Positions 5,374-5,539 of a DNA stretch of 5,539 bases are shown one piece after another (within the stretch, counting starts at the first letter, position 1; each line of letters begins with the position of its first letter). The position numbers and the translations under genes were made by a program. Origin of the DNA: an uncultured Porphyromonas sp. (GTDB taxonomy: Bacteria; Bacteroidota; Bacteroidia; Bacteroidales; Porphyromonadaceae); assembly GCA_945875135.1 (NCBI GenBank), contig CAMCJO010000160.1, positions 1 through 5,539 on the forward strand, written 5' to 3'. The notes beneath the pieces are model-generated. The model had not been told where the DNA came from. It searched no databases and worked only from the letters and a program-made list of their open reading frames with translations.

Positions 5374-5436
5374 GATATGGGTGATTATTAGTTACCCCTG
5401 TACGATCGCCTAGAGGGCGTCTCTGAGTGCGTTTTC

Positions 5437-5447
5437 GGGGGGGGGGG
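5437..5447. repeat. 11-base homopolymeric G tract (C on the gene strand)
   Basis: Eleven consecutive G residues follow GTTTTC. Tracts of this length are prone to slipped-strand changes. The tract lies about 185 bp upstream of the 235-aa gene and outside any supported frame, so any phase-variable effect would act on promoter spacing or on a gene reaching in from outside the window. A sequencing or assembly length error is also possible. Confidence 0.85.
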
Positions 5448-5539
5448 TAAAATGATGACCGGAAGCAAGATGTGACGACAGGAAGGGACTGCGGCGGCTG
5501 TACGGGCGTGCGAAGTGGCGAGGTGCAGAGAGGTAGGCG

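Larger units (their letters stand above)
5253..5539. other. Gene-free leader region upstream of the array
   Basis: No convincing coding sequence is seen on either strand. One minus-strand frame stays open across most of the region, but it has no ATG supporting it, reads as a Pro/Arg/Thr-rich string with no recognisable domain, and ends inside the 235-aa gene out of frame. The region is G+C-rich and holds two inverted repeats (5290-5316, 5326-5373) and a G run (5437-5447). No clear Bacteroidota TAnnTTTG promoter is found. It probably contains the promoter and 5' untranslated region for the minus-strand genes. Confidence 0.5.

Noticed and set aside
5244..5539. Open minus-strand frame through the leader, crossing the C tract
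   Set aside because: No start codon support, Pro/Arg/Thr-rich with no domain, and out of frame with the 235-aa gene. G+C-rich DNA gives such stop-poor frames by chance.

Overview
The window looks like part of a Bacteroidota chromosome or mobile region. A Porphyromonas-like host is my best guess, from moderate G+C, the absence of Shine-Dalgarno sequences, and recalled similarity of the membrane and SPFH proteins to Bacteroidota families. The genus is an inference. Every supported gene lies on the minus strand, so the array is read from the right end of the window toward the left.

From right to left: (i) 5253-5539 is a gene-free leader with two inverted repeats and an 11-base G run. (ii) 4545-5252 encodes a 235-aa charged, low-complexity, probably disordered protein with a duplicated short motif and a His-rich beta-like tail. 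(iii) 4205-4450 encodes an unrecognised 81-aa basic protein. (iv) 4157-4192 is a perfect 16-bp-arm hairpin with a 4-nt loop, ending 11 nt before the next start codon. (v) 3432-4145 encodes a RipA-family-like multi-pass membrane protein with an unusually Cys-rich second half. (vi) 2890-3435, 1739-2893 and 968-1726 encode, in order, a transglutaminase-like protease resembling lasso peptide B2, a truncated asparagine-synthetase-like ATP enzyme resembling a lasso cyclase, and an ATP-grasp enzyme. (vii) 766-954 and 337-762 encode a two-helix mini membrane protein and a zinc-ribbon tail-anchored protein. (viii) 1-295 is the N-terminal part of an SPFH/YdjI-type membrane-scaffold protein that runs off the window.

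The membrane gene, the protease gene and the synthetase gene are joined by 4-bp ATGA stop/start overlaps. The following genes are separated by 12, 13, 3 and 41 bp. This supports one transcript from about 4145 down past 1, perhaps beginning above 5252.

The most interesting content is the central trio. B2-type protease plus Asn-synthetase-like enzyme is the catalytic pair of lasso peptide biosynthesis, but here the synthetase lacks most of its amidotransferase domain, no separate leader-binding (RRE) protein or classical precursor is visible, and an ATP-grasp ligase follows. The parsimonious reading is a non-canonical RiPP-like or protein-modification system tied to membrane proteins. The substrate could be one of the small proteins in the same operon or lie elsewhere. 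Function is inferred from motifs only.
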